Part shown: one piece after another, positions 23,580 to 31,778 of the stretch | Numbering within the stretch: position 1 is the stretch's first letter | Layout of the letters: each line of letters begins with the position of its first letter | Source: Candidatus Aerophobota bacterium | GTDB lineage: Bacteria; Chlamydiota; Chlamydiia; Chlamydiales; Simkaniaceae | DNA length: 36,003 nucleotides | Reading direction: 5' to 3' | Assembly (NCBI GenBank): GCA_002401865.1 | Contig: NVUK01000012.1 | Location: forward strand, 1-36,003 | Position numbers and translations under genes: made by a program | Notes under the pieces: model-generated | What the model was told of the DNA's origin: nothing | Seen by the model: only the letters and a program-made list of their open reading frames with translations | Database searches by the model: none

Positions 23580-24347
23580 TTGAAAAAAGATTTGAGAAAA
23601 GTTTGTGTGATACCAGCAAGGCTAAATTCTAGCCGTCTTAAACATAAAGTTTTGCAAATTATTGAGGGCAAAGCGCTCGTTGAGCGTGTTTTTGTTAAAG
23701 CTGTGGAGAGTGGCTTTTTTGACCAAGTAGTTGTAGCCATTGATGATGAGCAGATTGGTGCTTATTTAGAAAAAGTAGGTATTGAGTATTTCATGACCTC
23801 GCCTGATTGTCCTTCAGGAACACAGAGGCTTATAGAATTGGTAGAAGATAAAAAAATTGAAGGAGATTTTTTTGTTAACTGGCAAGCGGATGAGCCGATG
23901 CTTCCTCAGGGGTTATTGATTGATTTTTTTGCTAAGGTAGAGATTTCTGATGCAGATGTTGTCACAGTACAAAGGCAAATTCAAAGCAAAGAGCATGTAG
24001 ATTCACCCCATGTTGTAAAAGTAGTGACAGATCATGGTGGTAAAGCGCTCTATTTTTCAAGAAGCCCTATTCCTTTTTATAGAGAAGAAGTGGATTTTGC
24101 GGACAAGAAAATTTTTGAACATGTGGGTTTATACGGTTTTTTTGCGCATGGGATCAAAAAGATAGCAAAAATGCAAGACAACTCTTTTTTAGAATCTTGT
24201 GAGAAGCTAGAGCAATTACGCTTTTTGGAGTATGGTCTGAGTATTGATGTAGCAACAACACAGTTTGCCTCTATTGGTATAGATACGCCGCAAGATTTAG
24301 AACGCGTTAGAAAATATTTTAAAAAAGAGAGTCAATTGTTTTTGTAG
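23580..24347 (+). CDS. CMP-Kdo-synthetase-like cytidylyltransferase
   Basis: A 255-residue protein of the KdsB/NeuA nucleotidyltransferase group. It has CVIPARLNSSRLKHKVL at the N-terminus, SPDCPSGTQRLIEL, the Mg-binding QADEP and a C-terminal GIDTPQDLERV. KdsB proteins make CMP-Kdo for lipid A-core assembly. Here several usual residues differ: the Pro of TRLPxKxL is absent, DR after SGT reads QR, and QGDEP reads QADEP. So it may be a divergent KdsB or act on another acidic sugar. The start is uncertain: TTG 23580 has AGAAGG only one base away, and TTG 23592 is an alternative. It is the last gene of the rfb run and is not beside pyrG as in Chlamydia. Confidence 0.78.
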   Translation: MKKDLRKVCVIPARLNSSRLKHKVLQIIEGKALVERVFVKAVESGFFDQVVVAIDDEQIGAYLEKVGIEYFMTSPDCPSGTQRLIELVEDKKIEGDFFVNWQADEPMLPQGLLIDFFAKVEISDADVVTVQRQIQSKEHVDSPHVVKVVTDHGGKALYFSRSPIPFYREEVDFADKKIFEHVGLYGFFAHGIKKIAKMQDNSFLESCEKLEQLRFLEYGLSIDVATTQFASIGIDTPQDLERVRKYFKKESQLFL

Positions 24348-24363
24348 CCGGGAGTTTACGTCA

Positions 24364-24393
24364 TTGACAATGAGGGTTTAGCTGCAGTATAAT
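24364..24393 (+). promoter_or_regulatory. consensus-like sigma-70 promoter of the suf operon
   Basis: A perfect TTGACA at 24364-24369 and a perfect TATAAT at 24388-24393 are separated by 18 bases. Transcription would start near 24400, about 30 bases before the sufB start codon. No obvious IscR- or Fur-like operator is visible by eye. Confidence 0.75.
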
Positions 24394-24429
24394 GCTCTTT
24401 TTAAGGTGTTACTTGGGGCCTTTGTAGTT

Positions 24430-25884
24430 ATGAGCATTGAAACACGCGAAGATGCTAGCGCTCTTTTTGAAAAAAGAGAGTATAAGTATGGATTCTCTAC
24501 AGATATTGAGAGTGTAGTTTTTGAAAAGGGGTTAACAGAAGAGACTGTACGCGCTATTTCAAAACTTAGAGATGAGCCTTTATTCATGCTTAACTTTCGG
24601 TTAAAAGCGTTTAAAGCATGGCAGAAAATGCGTCACCCTTCTTGGGCAAAGCTTAATCTTGAACCTATTGATTTTCAAAATATACGTTATTTTTCTGAGC
24701 CGAAAAAAAAGCAGCAGCTTGCTAATTTAGATGAGGTAGATCCTGAGATACTGCGCACGTTTGAAAAATTGGGAATACCTTTAGATGAGCAAAAAAGGCT
24801 TTCTAATGTTGCAATGGATGTGGTGTTTGATTCGGTTTCTATTGGTACGACGTTTCATGAAAAATTAAAAGATTCGGGAGTTGTTCTTTGTTCTTTTAGT
24901 GAGGCGTTACATAAATATGGATCTATTATAGAGAAATATTTGGGTTCGGTTGTTCCTATAGAGGATAATTTTTATTCGGCGCTGAATTCGGCTGTTTTTT
25001 CGGACGGATCGTTTGTGTATATTCCTAAAGGGGTAAAGTGTCCTGTGGAGCTCTCTACCTATTTTAGAATTAATGAAAGAGAGACGGGGCAGTTTGAAAG
25101 GACTCTTATTATTGCAGAAGAAGGCTCGAGTGTGAGTTATTTAGAAGGGTGTACGGCTCCGGCATATAGCGAGAACCAGTTGCATGCCGCAGTGGTTGAG
25201 CTTATAGCGAAAGAAAAAGCGCATATCAAATATTCAACGGTACAAAACTGGTACGCAGGAGACAAAGTTTCTGGCAAAGGGGGCGTTTATAACTTTGTGA
25301 CTAAACGGGGAAGATGTCAGGGAGACTATTCGAAAATTTCTTGGACACAGGTAGAAGTGGGAGCTGCGATTACGTGGAAATATCCTAGTTGTATTTTACA
25401 AGGAGATTATTCTACGGGAGAGTTTTTCTCTGTAGCGCTGACAAATGGATATATGCAAGCGGATACAGGCACAAAAATGATTCATGTGGGTAAAGGGACG
25501 AAGTCGACGATTATATCCAAAGGTATTTCAGCAGACAACTCGCACAATACATATAGAGGACTGGTGAGCATGGGGCCTAAAGCTGAAAAGGCGCGTAATT
25601 TTACGCAGTGTGATTCGATGCTGGTGGGCAATAGTTGTTCTGCTAATACATTTCCAGTGATTAAAAGTTATAGGTCAGATAGTGAAGTAGAGCATGAAGC
25701 ATCTACTTCGAAAATGAACGAAGAGCAATTATTTTATTTGCAGACAAGAGGCTTTAGTATGGAACAGGCGATCTCAATGATAGTGAGTGGTTTTTGTGCT
25801 AATGTTATCAAAGAGCTTCCTTTAGAGTTTGCTATGGAAGCGAGGCAATTATTAACGTTAAAGTTAGAAGGATCAGTAGGGTAA
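24430..25884 (+). CDS. sufB: Fe-S cluster scaffold subunit SufB
   Basis: The larger scaffold protein of the SufBCD iron-sulfur assembly complex, 484 residues from ATG 24430. A GTG at 24406 in the same frame is less likely. It has the SufB/D beta-helix core, with [20 protein letters not shown], the [21 protein letters not shown] block carrying a cysteine, and near the C-terminus [20 protein letters not shown], including the SufD-interface Glu/His region. It is first in sufB-sufC-sufD-sufS. The Chlamydia suf genes have the same order. Confidence 0.97.
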   Translation: MSIETREDASALFEKREYKYGFSTDIESVVFEKGLTEETVRAISKLRDEPLFMLNFRLKAFKAWQKMRHPSWAKLNLEPIDFQNIRYFSEPKKKQQLANLDEVDPEILRTFEKLGIPLDEQKRLSNVAMDVVFDSVSIGTTFHEKLKDSGVVLCSFSEALHKYGSIIEKYLGSVVPIEDNFYSALNSAVFSDGSFVYIPKGVKCPVELSTYFRINERETGQFERTLIIAEEGSSVSYLEGCTAPAYSENQLHAAVVELIAKEKAHIKYSTVQNWYAGDKVSGKGGVYNFVTKRGRCQGDYSKISWTQVEVGAAITWKYPSCILQGDYSTGEFFSVALTNGYMQADTGTKMIHVGKGTKSTIISKGISADNSHNTYRGLVSMGPKAEKARNFTQCDSMLVGNSCSANTFPVIKSYRSDSEVEHEASTSKMNEEQLFYLQTRGFSMEQAISMIVSGFCANVIKELPLEFAMEARQLLTLKLEGSVG

Positions 25885-25890
25885 TAGATA

Positions 25891-26658
25891 ATGGCGATAT
25901 TAGAAATAAAAAATTTAAAAGCAAAAACAGAGAATCAAGAGATTCTTCAAGGGCTTGACTTGGTGGTCCGTCCTGGAGAGATTCATGCGATTATGGGACC
26001 TAATGGAGCGGGAAAATCTACGCTGTCCAAAGTACTTGCAGGTCATCCAGACTATTTAGTAACGGGAGGTAGTGTTACTTTTTTAGGTGAAGATTTACTG
26101 GAAATGAGTATAGAGCAGCGCGCGTTAAAAGGGCTTTTTATAGGATTTCAATATCCTGTGGAGATACCAGGAGTTTCTAACTTTGATTTTTATTTTGCAG
26201 CGTATACGCATAGGCAAAAAGAGAGAGGAGAAGAGAGTTCTTCTAAAGCAGAGTTTCGAGTGTTTTTACTTGAAGTAGCGAGACGTATTGATATGAATCC
26301 ACTCTTTGTAGATAGAGATCTCAATGACGGTTTTTCGGGCGGCGAAAAAAAGAAAAATGAAATTTTACAGATGTTGTTATTTAGTCCAAAGCTAGCAGTT
26401 TTAGACGAGACAGATTCAGGGCTAGATATCGATGCTATGAAGACGATTGCTAAAGGAATTAAAGAGAGTTTTTCTAAAGAGAAAGGCCTTGTTTTAATCA
26501 CGCATTATCAGCGCCTTCTTGACTATATTCAACCCGATTTTGTGCATGTGATGATGGAGGGGTCAATAGTGAAAACAGGAAACTTCCAGTTAGCAAAGAC
26601 ATTAGAAGAGAGTGGATATGACGCTTTTGAAAAAGGTAAAGAGAAAGTAGGACTGTAG
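25891..26658 (+). CDS. sufC: Fe-S assembly ATPase SufC
   Basis: The ABC-type ATPase that drives conformational change in the SufBCD complex, cytosolic, 255 residues. Walker A is GPNGAGKST (36-44), the signature is FSGGEKKKNEIL, and Walker B with its following residues reads LAVLDETDSGLDIDA, the SufC variant. It starts six bases after sufB and ends two bases before sufD. Confidence 0.97.
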   Translation: MAILEIKNLKAKTENQEILQGLDLVVRPGEIHAIMGPNGAGKSTLSKVLAGHPDYLVTGGSVTFLGEDLLEMSIEQRALKGLFIGFQYPVEIPGVSNFDFYFAAYTHRQKERGEESSSKAEFRVFLLEVARRIDMNPLFVDRDLNDGFSGGEKKKNEILQMLLFSPKLAVLDETDSGLDIDAMKTIAKGIKESFSKEKGLVLITHYQRLLDYIQPDFVHVMMEGSIVKTGNFQLAKTLEESGYDAFEKGKEKVGL

Positions 26659-26660
26659 TC

Positions 26661-27887
26661 ATGAGTTGTATAGCTGAAAAAGGTAAAGAGAGCATCGATA
26701 AAGAGCTGGAAAATCTTTATGCGCAAGGTCTTGGTCAAAGTTTGGAAAGGTTTCCTCTTAAAAAAGTGATGCAAACAGCTTGGCAGGAGATTTTTTTTGG
26801 AGATACAGCGTCTTTTAGCTCTAATAAGCGTTTAGATCTAATGCGAGAAAAAGAGTGTTATAGGGCTGTTTTTTGTAACGGTTATTTTCTAGCTGAAGAG
26901 AGTTTTTTGCCAGATAGCGTTAATGTGTATGCGTGGAAAGAAGCAAAAGAGCTGTTTGCAGGGTGGCGCGCTATGCTTAGTAGTCGATGTGAAAAATTGG
27001 CGTCTTTTGCGTTTGGTAGTATTGGTAAAGGTTTTGAGGAAAAAGGAGCCATTATTCATGTGCAAGAGGGAGCAAAAATAGAGAAGCCTTTATACTTGCT
27101 TTATCTTACAGATCCGAAAAGAGAAAATAATTTAGAAGCATTTTCTATAGAAGTGATGGTAGGCAGTAATGCGGCAGTATCTTTTATTAGTGAGTATCCA
27201 GAAATTAGTAATACGGCTTGGATCAACGGACAAGTTAAAATTTCTATTGAAAAAGAAGGCAGATGTACGTGGCTGGAGCAAGTGGTGGATAGTAGCATTC
27301 TTAAGACGCAGAGTTTATCTGTTTTAGTAAAAGAAGATGCGCGTTTTGACGGGGTGAGTCTGTCTAGTGGTAGCAGTAGAGGTGAGTATACCCAGGTGCA
27401 GGGAGTTTTGGAGGGGAAAAGATCTTTTGGATCTTTTCGATCGCTTAGTTTGCTAAAAGAGGGACAAAGCCATTGGCAAGAGGTAGCTTTTTATCATCAA
27501 GGGGAAGCGACAGAGTCGCATCAATTGATTAAAACAGTGGTAAGTGACAAAGCATTTTCAAGTTTTGCGGGCTGTATTGATGTATCTAAAGAGGCGCAGC
27601 AAACAGATGCTTACCAGCTTAATGAAAACATTTTACTCGGAGAAAGAGGGGTAGTCTTTTCTTGTCCAGGTTTAGAAATTAGAGCCGATGATGTGAAAGC
27701 TTCACATGGATGTACGATTAGTAAGTTGGATAAAGGAGCTTTGTTTTACTTAATGTCTAGAGGGGTAGATGCGAGGGCGGCAGAGAGATTATTATTAGAA
27801 GGTTTTTGTATGGCTTTTTTGAAGCAAGCAGAAATCTCAACAGAGCAAGAGGCCTTTGCAGCCTTTGTAAGAGGGTTTTTATTATGA
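26661..27887 (+). CDS. sufD: Fe-S assembly protein SufD
   Basis: The second SufB/D-fold subunit, 408 residues. The N-terminal half is poorly conserved and helical. The core beta-helix runs from about residue 130 to 370. Its C-terminal part (LEIRADDVKASHGCTISKLD, YLMSRGVDARAAERLLLEGF) is the SufD signature with the interface His. The stop codon overlaps the sufS start in an ATGA, so translation is coupled. Confidence 0.95.
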   Translation: MSCIAEKGKESIDKELENLYAQGLGQSLERFPLKKVMQTAWQEIFFGDTASFSSNKRLDLMREKECYRAVFCNGYFLAEESFLPDSVNVYAWKEAKELFAGWRAMLSSRCEKLASFAFGSIGKGFEEKGAIIHVQEGAKIEKPLYLLYLTDPKRENNLEAFSIEVMVGSNAAVSFISEYPEISNTAWINGQVKISIEKEGRCTWLEQVVDSSILKTQSLSVLVKEDARFDGVSLSSGSSRGEYTQVQGVLEGKRSFGSFRSLSLLKEGQSHWQEVAFYHQGEATESHQLIKTVVSDKAFSSFAGCIDVSKEAQQTDAYQLNENILLGERGVVFSCPGLEIRADDVKASHGCTISKLDKGALFYLMSRGVDARAAERLLLEGFCMAFLKQAEISTEQEAFAAFVRGFLL

Positions 27888-29119
27888 AAAAAACTTTTGT
27901 AGAGCATGATATTAGAAAAGATTTTCCTATTTTTGAAACGTATAGAGATAAAGAGACCTTTATCTATTTAGACTCTGCGGCGACATCCTTTACTCCCAAA
28001 GTTGTCACAGATGCTATGACTAATTATTACCATAATATAGGCGCTACGGTACATAGAAGTAGCTATGCTTTATGTATTAGAGCTTCTTCTCTTTATCATG
28101 AGACGCGCGTAAGAGTAGCGGAGTTTATACATGCGCCGATGTGTGAAGAGGTAATTTTCACCAGTGGCACAACGGATAGTTTGAATAAGCTTGCTAGAAT
28201 GGTTGCGGGGACGCGTGTTAAAGAGGGAGATGATATTCTCATTGTTGAGACAGAGCACCATGCCAATATTGTTCCTTGGCAGATGATAGCTAAAGAGGTG
28301 GGAGCTTGTATCAAAGTAATAGCAGTAGATGATGCAGGTAGAGTAGATTTAGAGGCGTATAAAAAAAGTCTTTCGAGTAAAACATCAATTGTAGCGGTTG
28401 CACATGTTTCTAATGTCACAGGGGAAGTGCATCCTATTAAAGAGATGGCAAAGCTTGCTCATGAGCGCGGTGCATGGCTTGTATGCGATGGCGCGCAAGC
28501 AGTGGCACATATGGAAGTTAATGTGGTAGATTTAGGTGTAGATTTTTATGCTTTCTCATCGCATAAAATGTATGGCCCTACAGGTGTGGGCATTTTATGG
28601 GGAAAACTTAATTTACTAGAGGATATGGAGCCAGCCGTGGGTGGTGGCGACATGATTGAGAGTGTAAATTTTGAAAAGACAACTTATGGCAAGTCTCCTT
28701 TAAAGTTTGAAGCAGGAACACCTAATATTGCAGCAGTGATAGGGTTTAAAGAGGCGATAGATTACTTAACCAGTTTTGATAGAGAAGAAGTGAAACAGTG
28801 GGAAGAGAGTTTGATTCAAGAGCTTAAAAAAGGTTTAAACCAAATAGATGGGATCCGTTTTCATGGAGATAGCCGCTCAGGATTGTTATCTTTTTCTATT
28901 GATGGGCTGCACGCTTTTGATATAGGAATGATGCTTAATTTAAGAGGTATTTCCGTACGTACAGGCCATTTGTGTGCTATGCCTGCACTACAGCGTTTGG
29001 GTGTAGAGCATGTGGTGAGAGTTTCTGTTGCTATGTATAACACAGTCGAAGAGATTATCTTTTTTAATAGCCAACTTCTTGAAATAGCCAGGTCTTTACA
29101 AGTGCAATCAGCACTTTAA
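27884..29119 (+). CDS. sufS: cysteine desulfurase SufS
   Basis: PLP enzyme that takes sulfur from cysteine for cluster assembly, 411 residues. The PLP lysine is in SSHKMYGPTG and the catalytic cysteine in RTGHLCAMP, which has Leu where GHHC is more common. The group II (SufS/CsdA) type fits its length. The frame is open from 27806, but ATG 27884 overlaps the sufD stop in an ATGA and gives the standard N-terminus. No sufE or sufU partner is in the window. The gene converges with the porin array; no hairpin terminator is visible in the 29-base gap. Confidence 0.96.
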   Translation: MKKTFVEHDIRKDFPIFETYRDKETFIYLDSAATSFTPKVVTDAMTNYYHNIGATVHRSSYALCIRASSLYHETRVRVAEFIHAPMCEEVIFTSGTTDSLNKLARMVAGTRVKEGDDILIVETEHHANIVPWQMIAKEVGACIKVIAVDDAGRVDLEAYKKSLSSKTSIVAVAHVSNVTGEVHPIKEMAKLAHERGAWLVCDGAQAVAHMEVNVVDLGVDFYAFSSHKMYGPTGVGILWGKLNLLEDMEPAVGGGDMIESVNFEKTTYGKSPLKFEAGTPNIAAVIGFKEAIDYLTSFDREEVKQWEESLIQELKKGLNQIDGIRFHGDSRSGLLSFSIDGLHAFDIGMMLNLRGISVRTGHLCAMPALQRLGVEHVVRVSVAMYNTVEEIIFFNSQLLEIARSLQVQSAL

Positions 29120-29148
29120 AACTTTTACCTTAGCCATTAATTTTCAAC

Positions 29149-30423
29149 TTAGAAATCCATTCTTAGCTTTGCTGTGAGTCCTTGAACAGAAAAATCTACT
29201 GTAGGTGTAGCAAAAGCAGAGGTGGAAGCAGACGATTTCAGCATTAGGATTTGATTGGGCCAATATTGAGCTTCCCAGCCCGCTTGGAAGAGGATATGGT
29301 AATTGAAATTACCAAAATAACTCTCTACGCGAAAACCAAGAGCGCAGTCAAACATAGGGTTTAACGTGACGTTTTTATATCGTGTGTCAACAAGAGTAGC
29401 TTCAAGTAAAGGAGCTATATAGTTGTAGTTTTGGGGGTCTGCAAGGCCCGTTGTATCTGATCCTATATAGGTAATGTCTTGTTGAAGAAGTGATCTTTGA
29501 TGGAAGTAGAGTTCTGCTGCAGAAAAATTGCCATATATGGAAAAATGATCATTAAAATGCCATGCTGAATGTAATCCTGCAAAAGGTCCAGCGCCCCACT
29601 GCTTGATGGTATTTTTGTTTGTTAACTTGTAGGGAGCGGTTGTATAATTGGGAGCAGGAGTGTCTCTTGAAATTAGTGCTTCTTCAAATTCGTAATCTAG
29701 TTCAAACTCTTTTTTCTGCAAAGTGCCACGTACGCCTACAACAGGGCGCAGTTTTAAATAACGGCTGGTAAAGAAATTGCGGCCAAGTGTGATATCAGCT
29801 ACTTGGTAGCGTTGCTTCCATTTAAATTTAGTTTTTGTGGGTTGGTAGTCTCCATAATGGGCAGTTATAGCAGCAAATATAGGAGAGGATTGCATGACTT
29901 GGAAGGGCTGCTTATTATCTATTAATTTAGCAGAGCGAGTTGCAGAGGAATACAGCCATAAGTAGCTAAGTTGAGTATCCCAACCACCATGATCGAGCAT
30001 GCTGCCTAAAGTGGCGCGAAATCCTGGCTTATAAATGATGGGCGGTGAGTAAGCGGTTCCTTTGGAGGGCTCTATATCTGTAGCGTCCATCGTGCCTGAA
30101 GGTGTGACAGTAGATGGATTTACATAACCTGTTTCTGTGTAGATATAACCATTGGTGGCTGCGCGCATGTAGAGAAATTCTGCAGAAACAACACAGTCGT
30201 GCTGTCCTTGCACTTTGGGTCCTGCATTGTAGGTGAGAGGGGCCTTGCGTTGAGGGCGCTGTTCTTTATTTTTTTCTGTAGGCGTTGTTGAGGGCTTTGT
30301 AGTCTTTGCTGTCTTTTGAGTCTTTGGTCTGTTTCGGTCAAAGGGGTTTATTTCTGCCAAGTCAGCAGATAAAGGGGATAAGAGGCAAAGAATAAAAGCT
30401 GTAAAAAAAGCAAATTTTGGCAT
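29149..30423 (-). CDS. MOMP-like outer-membrane beta-barrel (Lpg1974-type), paralogue 1
   Basis: A 424-residue outer-membrane barrel, the most divergent of the array. A signal peptide of about 20 residues is followed by a Lys/Thr/Pro-rich linker (about 30-65). The family landmark with YNAGPKV and FLYMRAATNG follows, then PGFRATLGSMLDHGGWDTQLSYLW and RNFFTSRYLKLRPVVGVRG. The C-terminus is alternating aromatic and hydrophobic, ending KLRMDF with the terminal Phe used for barrel insertion. It has few cysteines, unlike the cross-linked Chlamydia MOMP. Start ATG 30423 follows AAGG. It has its own promoter-like pair upstream and no hairpin terminator before the converging sufS. Confidence 0.82.
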   Translation of the reverse strand: MPKFAFFTAFILCLLSPLSADLAEINPFDRNRPKTQKTAKTTKPSTTPTEKNKEQRPQRKAPLTYNAGPKVQGQHDCVVSAEFLYMRAATNGYIYTETGYVNPSTVTPSGTMDATDIEPSKGTAYSPPIIYKPGFRATLGSMLDHGGWDTQLSYLWLYSSATRSAKLIDNKQPFQVMQSSPIFAAITAHYGDYQPTKTKFKWKQRYQVADITLGRNFFTSRYLKLRPVVGVRGTLQKKEFELDYEFEEALISRDTPAPNYTTAPYKLTNKNTIKQWGAGPFAGLHSAWHFNDHFSIYGNFSAAELYFHQRSLLQQDITYIGSDTTGLADPQNYNYIAPLLEATLVDTRYKNVTLNPMFDCALGFRVESYFGNFNYHILFQAGWEAQYWPNQILMLKSSASTSAFATPTVDFSVQGLTAKLRMDF

Positions 30424-30464
30424 GAATAATAACCTTAAGAATTAGTATCTATCTAAGTTCTTGA

Positions 30465-30494
30465 ATTATAAGCCAATTTTGAAAAATATAGCAA
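30465..30494 (-). promoter_or_regulatory. putative promoter of MOMP-like paralogue 1
   Basis: Read on the minus strand, TTGCTA (30494-30489) and a perfect TATAAT (30470-30465) are 18 bases apart. The start codon is about 40 bases downstream. It lies in the 77-base gap between paralogues 1 and 2, where no terminator hairpin is seen. Confidence 0.5.
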
Positions 30495-30500
30495 TGATTT

Positions 30501-31643
30501 TTAAAACCCGTAGCGCACACGTAGGTTTAGCCCTTGTAGGGATAGACTGGAATTAGCGTCATTGATGATAAAAATATAGGATGAGTTATTGATCCAAATT
30601 TGCATTTCATAAGCAAGAGAGAGGTCCAAGGATTGATTTCTTGGTAAATCCCAAAAGGTGTTAATTCCTAGATCGAATTCAGAAATAGCTCTAATGGTAT
30701 TAGAAGAGTTACTGTTTCTGCGTACATCGACAGCAGTAACTGGGATGTTATCACTATCTAAAGTGAAAACATCTTTTCTGCTCACGTCATAATGTGTCCA
30801 AAGAGCAGAAAGAGCAAGGCTAGAAAAGAGGGATACGTGATCCACAATCATCCAATCTGCGCGGCCACCGATACGGATACCAGTACCTAGTGTTTTATGT
30901 TGCTGGTTAGAGGAAACCTTTCCTGGACCCATGCTGTCACTGTTTTGATCAAAATACATCTGGTTAACATGGAAAAAATTATTCCAGTTTTGTGTTTGGT
31001 AGGCAAATTTAAGTCCCGCACAAGCACGCATTTTTAATGCATAGGTATTGACGAGATGACGGCCCACCTCTAGATCTAAGGTGTTGAAATTCAAATCCCA
31101 ATTAGAAGAAGCAAAGGTGCATTGGCTTTGAAAGTTATTAGAAGCGATGAGCGTTCCTAAAATAAAGCCCTCTTGAATATTGCCATCGGGATCGCTGCAA
31201 GAAGCTTGATTATTATTACTAGTATAGCGTGTATAGCGCAGTGTTGTATCCCAACGTGGGTTATATAGCGCGCTAGCTGCTACCTTGAAGCCCGAGTTCC
31301 AAGAAAAATCAGGAGAAAAATCGGTGCCTGTAGAGTCAATAGTTGTCCCTGGAACGTTTCTACATCCTTTAAGAGCGAAAGAGAGACCTTCTTGAGTCGC
31401 TTTCCAGTAAAGGTAGTCACCAGAAAGTTGGAAGTGCCACGGGTGATCAGAGAAGGAGTGGGTATTAGCATCAGATTTTTTCGTACCATATCCAGAGGTA
31501 TTTCTTTTATCAGGCGAGGCGTCTTGAGACTTTAAAGAAGAAGCTCCGAGCAATTTCGATAAAGAAAAAGCGAAGCTGTTTTGAGGTGTTGTTGTCAATA
31601 TCACAGCCGCTAATAGGGCCGGTAAATAATTAAGCCTTCTCAT
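30501..31643 (-). CDS. MOMP-like outer-membrane beta-barrel (Lpg1974-type), paralogue 2
   Basis: A 380-residue barrel with signal peptide (RLNYLPALLAAVILTT...NSFAF). Family landmarks are FQLSGDYLYWKATQEGLSFA, NSGFKVAASALYNPRWDTTLRYT and a C-terminus ending LNLRVRYGF. It has more cysteines than its neighbours (in CRNVPG, SCSDPDG, QCTF and RACAGL). I use ATG 31643 rather than the GTG three codons upstream. The start codon lies in one arm of an inverted repeat (31641-31651 and 31669-31678). No terminator separates it from paralogue 1. Confidence 0.82.
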   Translation of the reverse strand: MRRLNYLPALLAAVILTTTPQNSFAFSLSKLLGASSLKSQDASPDKRNTSGYGTKKSDANTHSFSDHPWHFQLSGDYLYWKATQEGLSFALKGCRNVPGTTIDSTGTDFSPDFSWNSGFKVAASALYNPRWDTTLRYTRYTSNNNQASCSDPDGNIQEGFILGTLIASNNFQSQCTFASSNWDLNFNTLDLEVGRHLVNTYALKMRACAGLKFAYQTQNWNNFFHVNQMYFDQNSDSMGPGKVSSNQQHKTLGTGIRIGGRADWMIVDHVSLFSSLALSALWTHYDVSRKDVFTLDSDNIPVTAVDVRRNSNSSNTIRAISEFDLGINTFWDLPRNQSLDLSLAYEMQIWINNSSYIFIINDANSSLSLQGLNLRVRYGF

Positions 31644-31678
31644 ATGTAGCACTTAAGTTCGTATTAAATGCACATATG
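31641..31678 (-). other. inverted repeat covering the start codon of paralogue 2
   Basis: Arms CATATGTAGCA (31641-31651) and TGCACATATG (31669-31678) pair over ten bases with one bulged A, around a 17-base loop. On the minus-strand mRNA the start codon is inside the 3' arm, so a fold could hide it from the ribosome (inference). Confidence 0.4.
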
Positions 31679-31713
31679 TTAACGCTTATTAAAAATATTA
31701 TTCAAGAGAAATA

Positions 31714-31746
31714 AAAAAGCTACTGCCTTTTCGGTAGTAGCTTTTT
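31714..31746 (-). terminator. intrinsic terminator after MOMP-like paralogue 3
   Basis: A 14-base stem (31714-31727 with 31733-31746, one G-T pair) around a five-base loop. On the minus strand a run of six T ends the stem. It lies 33 bases past the stop codon of paralogue 3. Confidence 0.88.
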
Positions 31747-31778
31747 ATATATTTAGATAAAAGTAAGATGTTTTTTAA

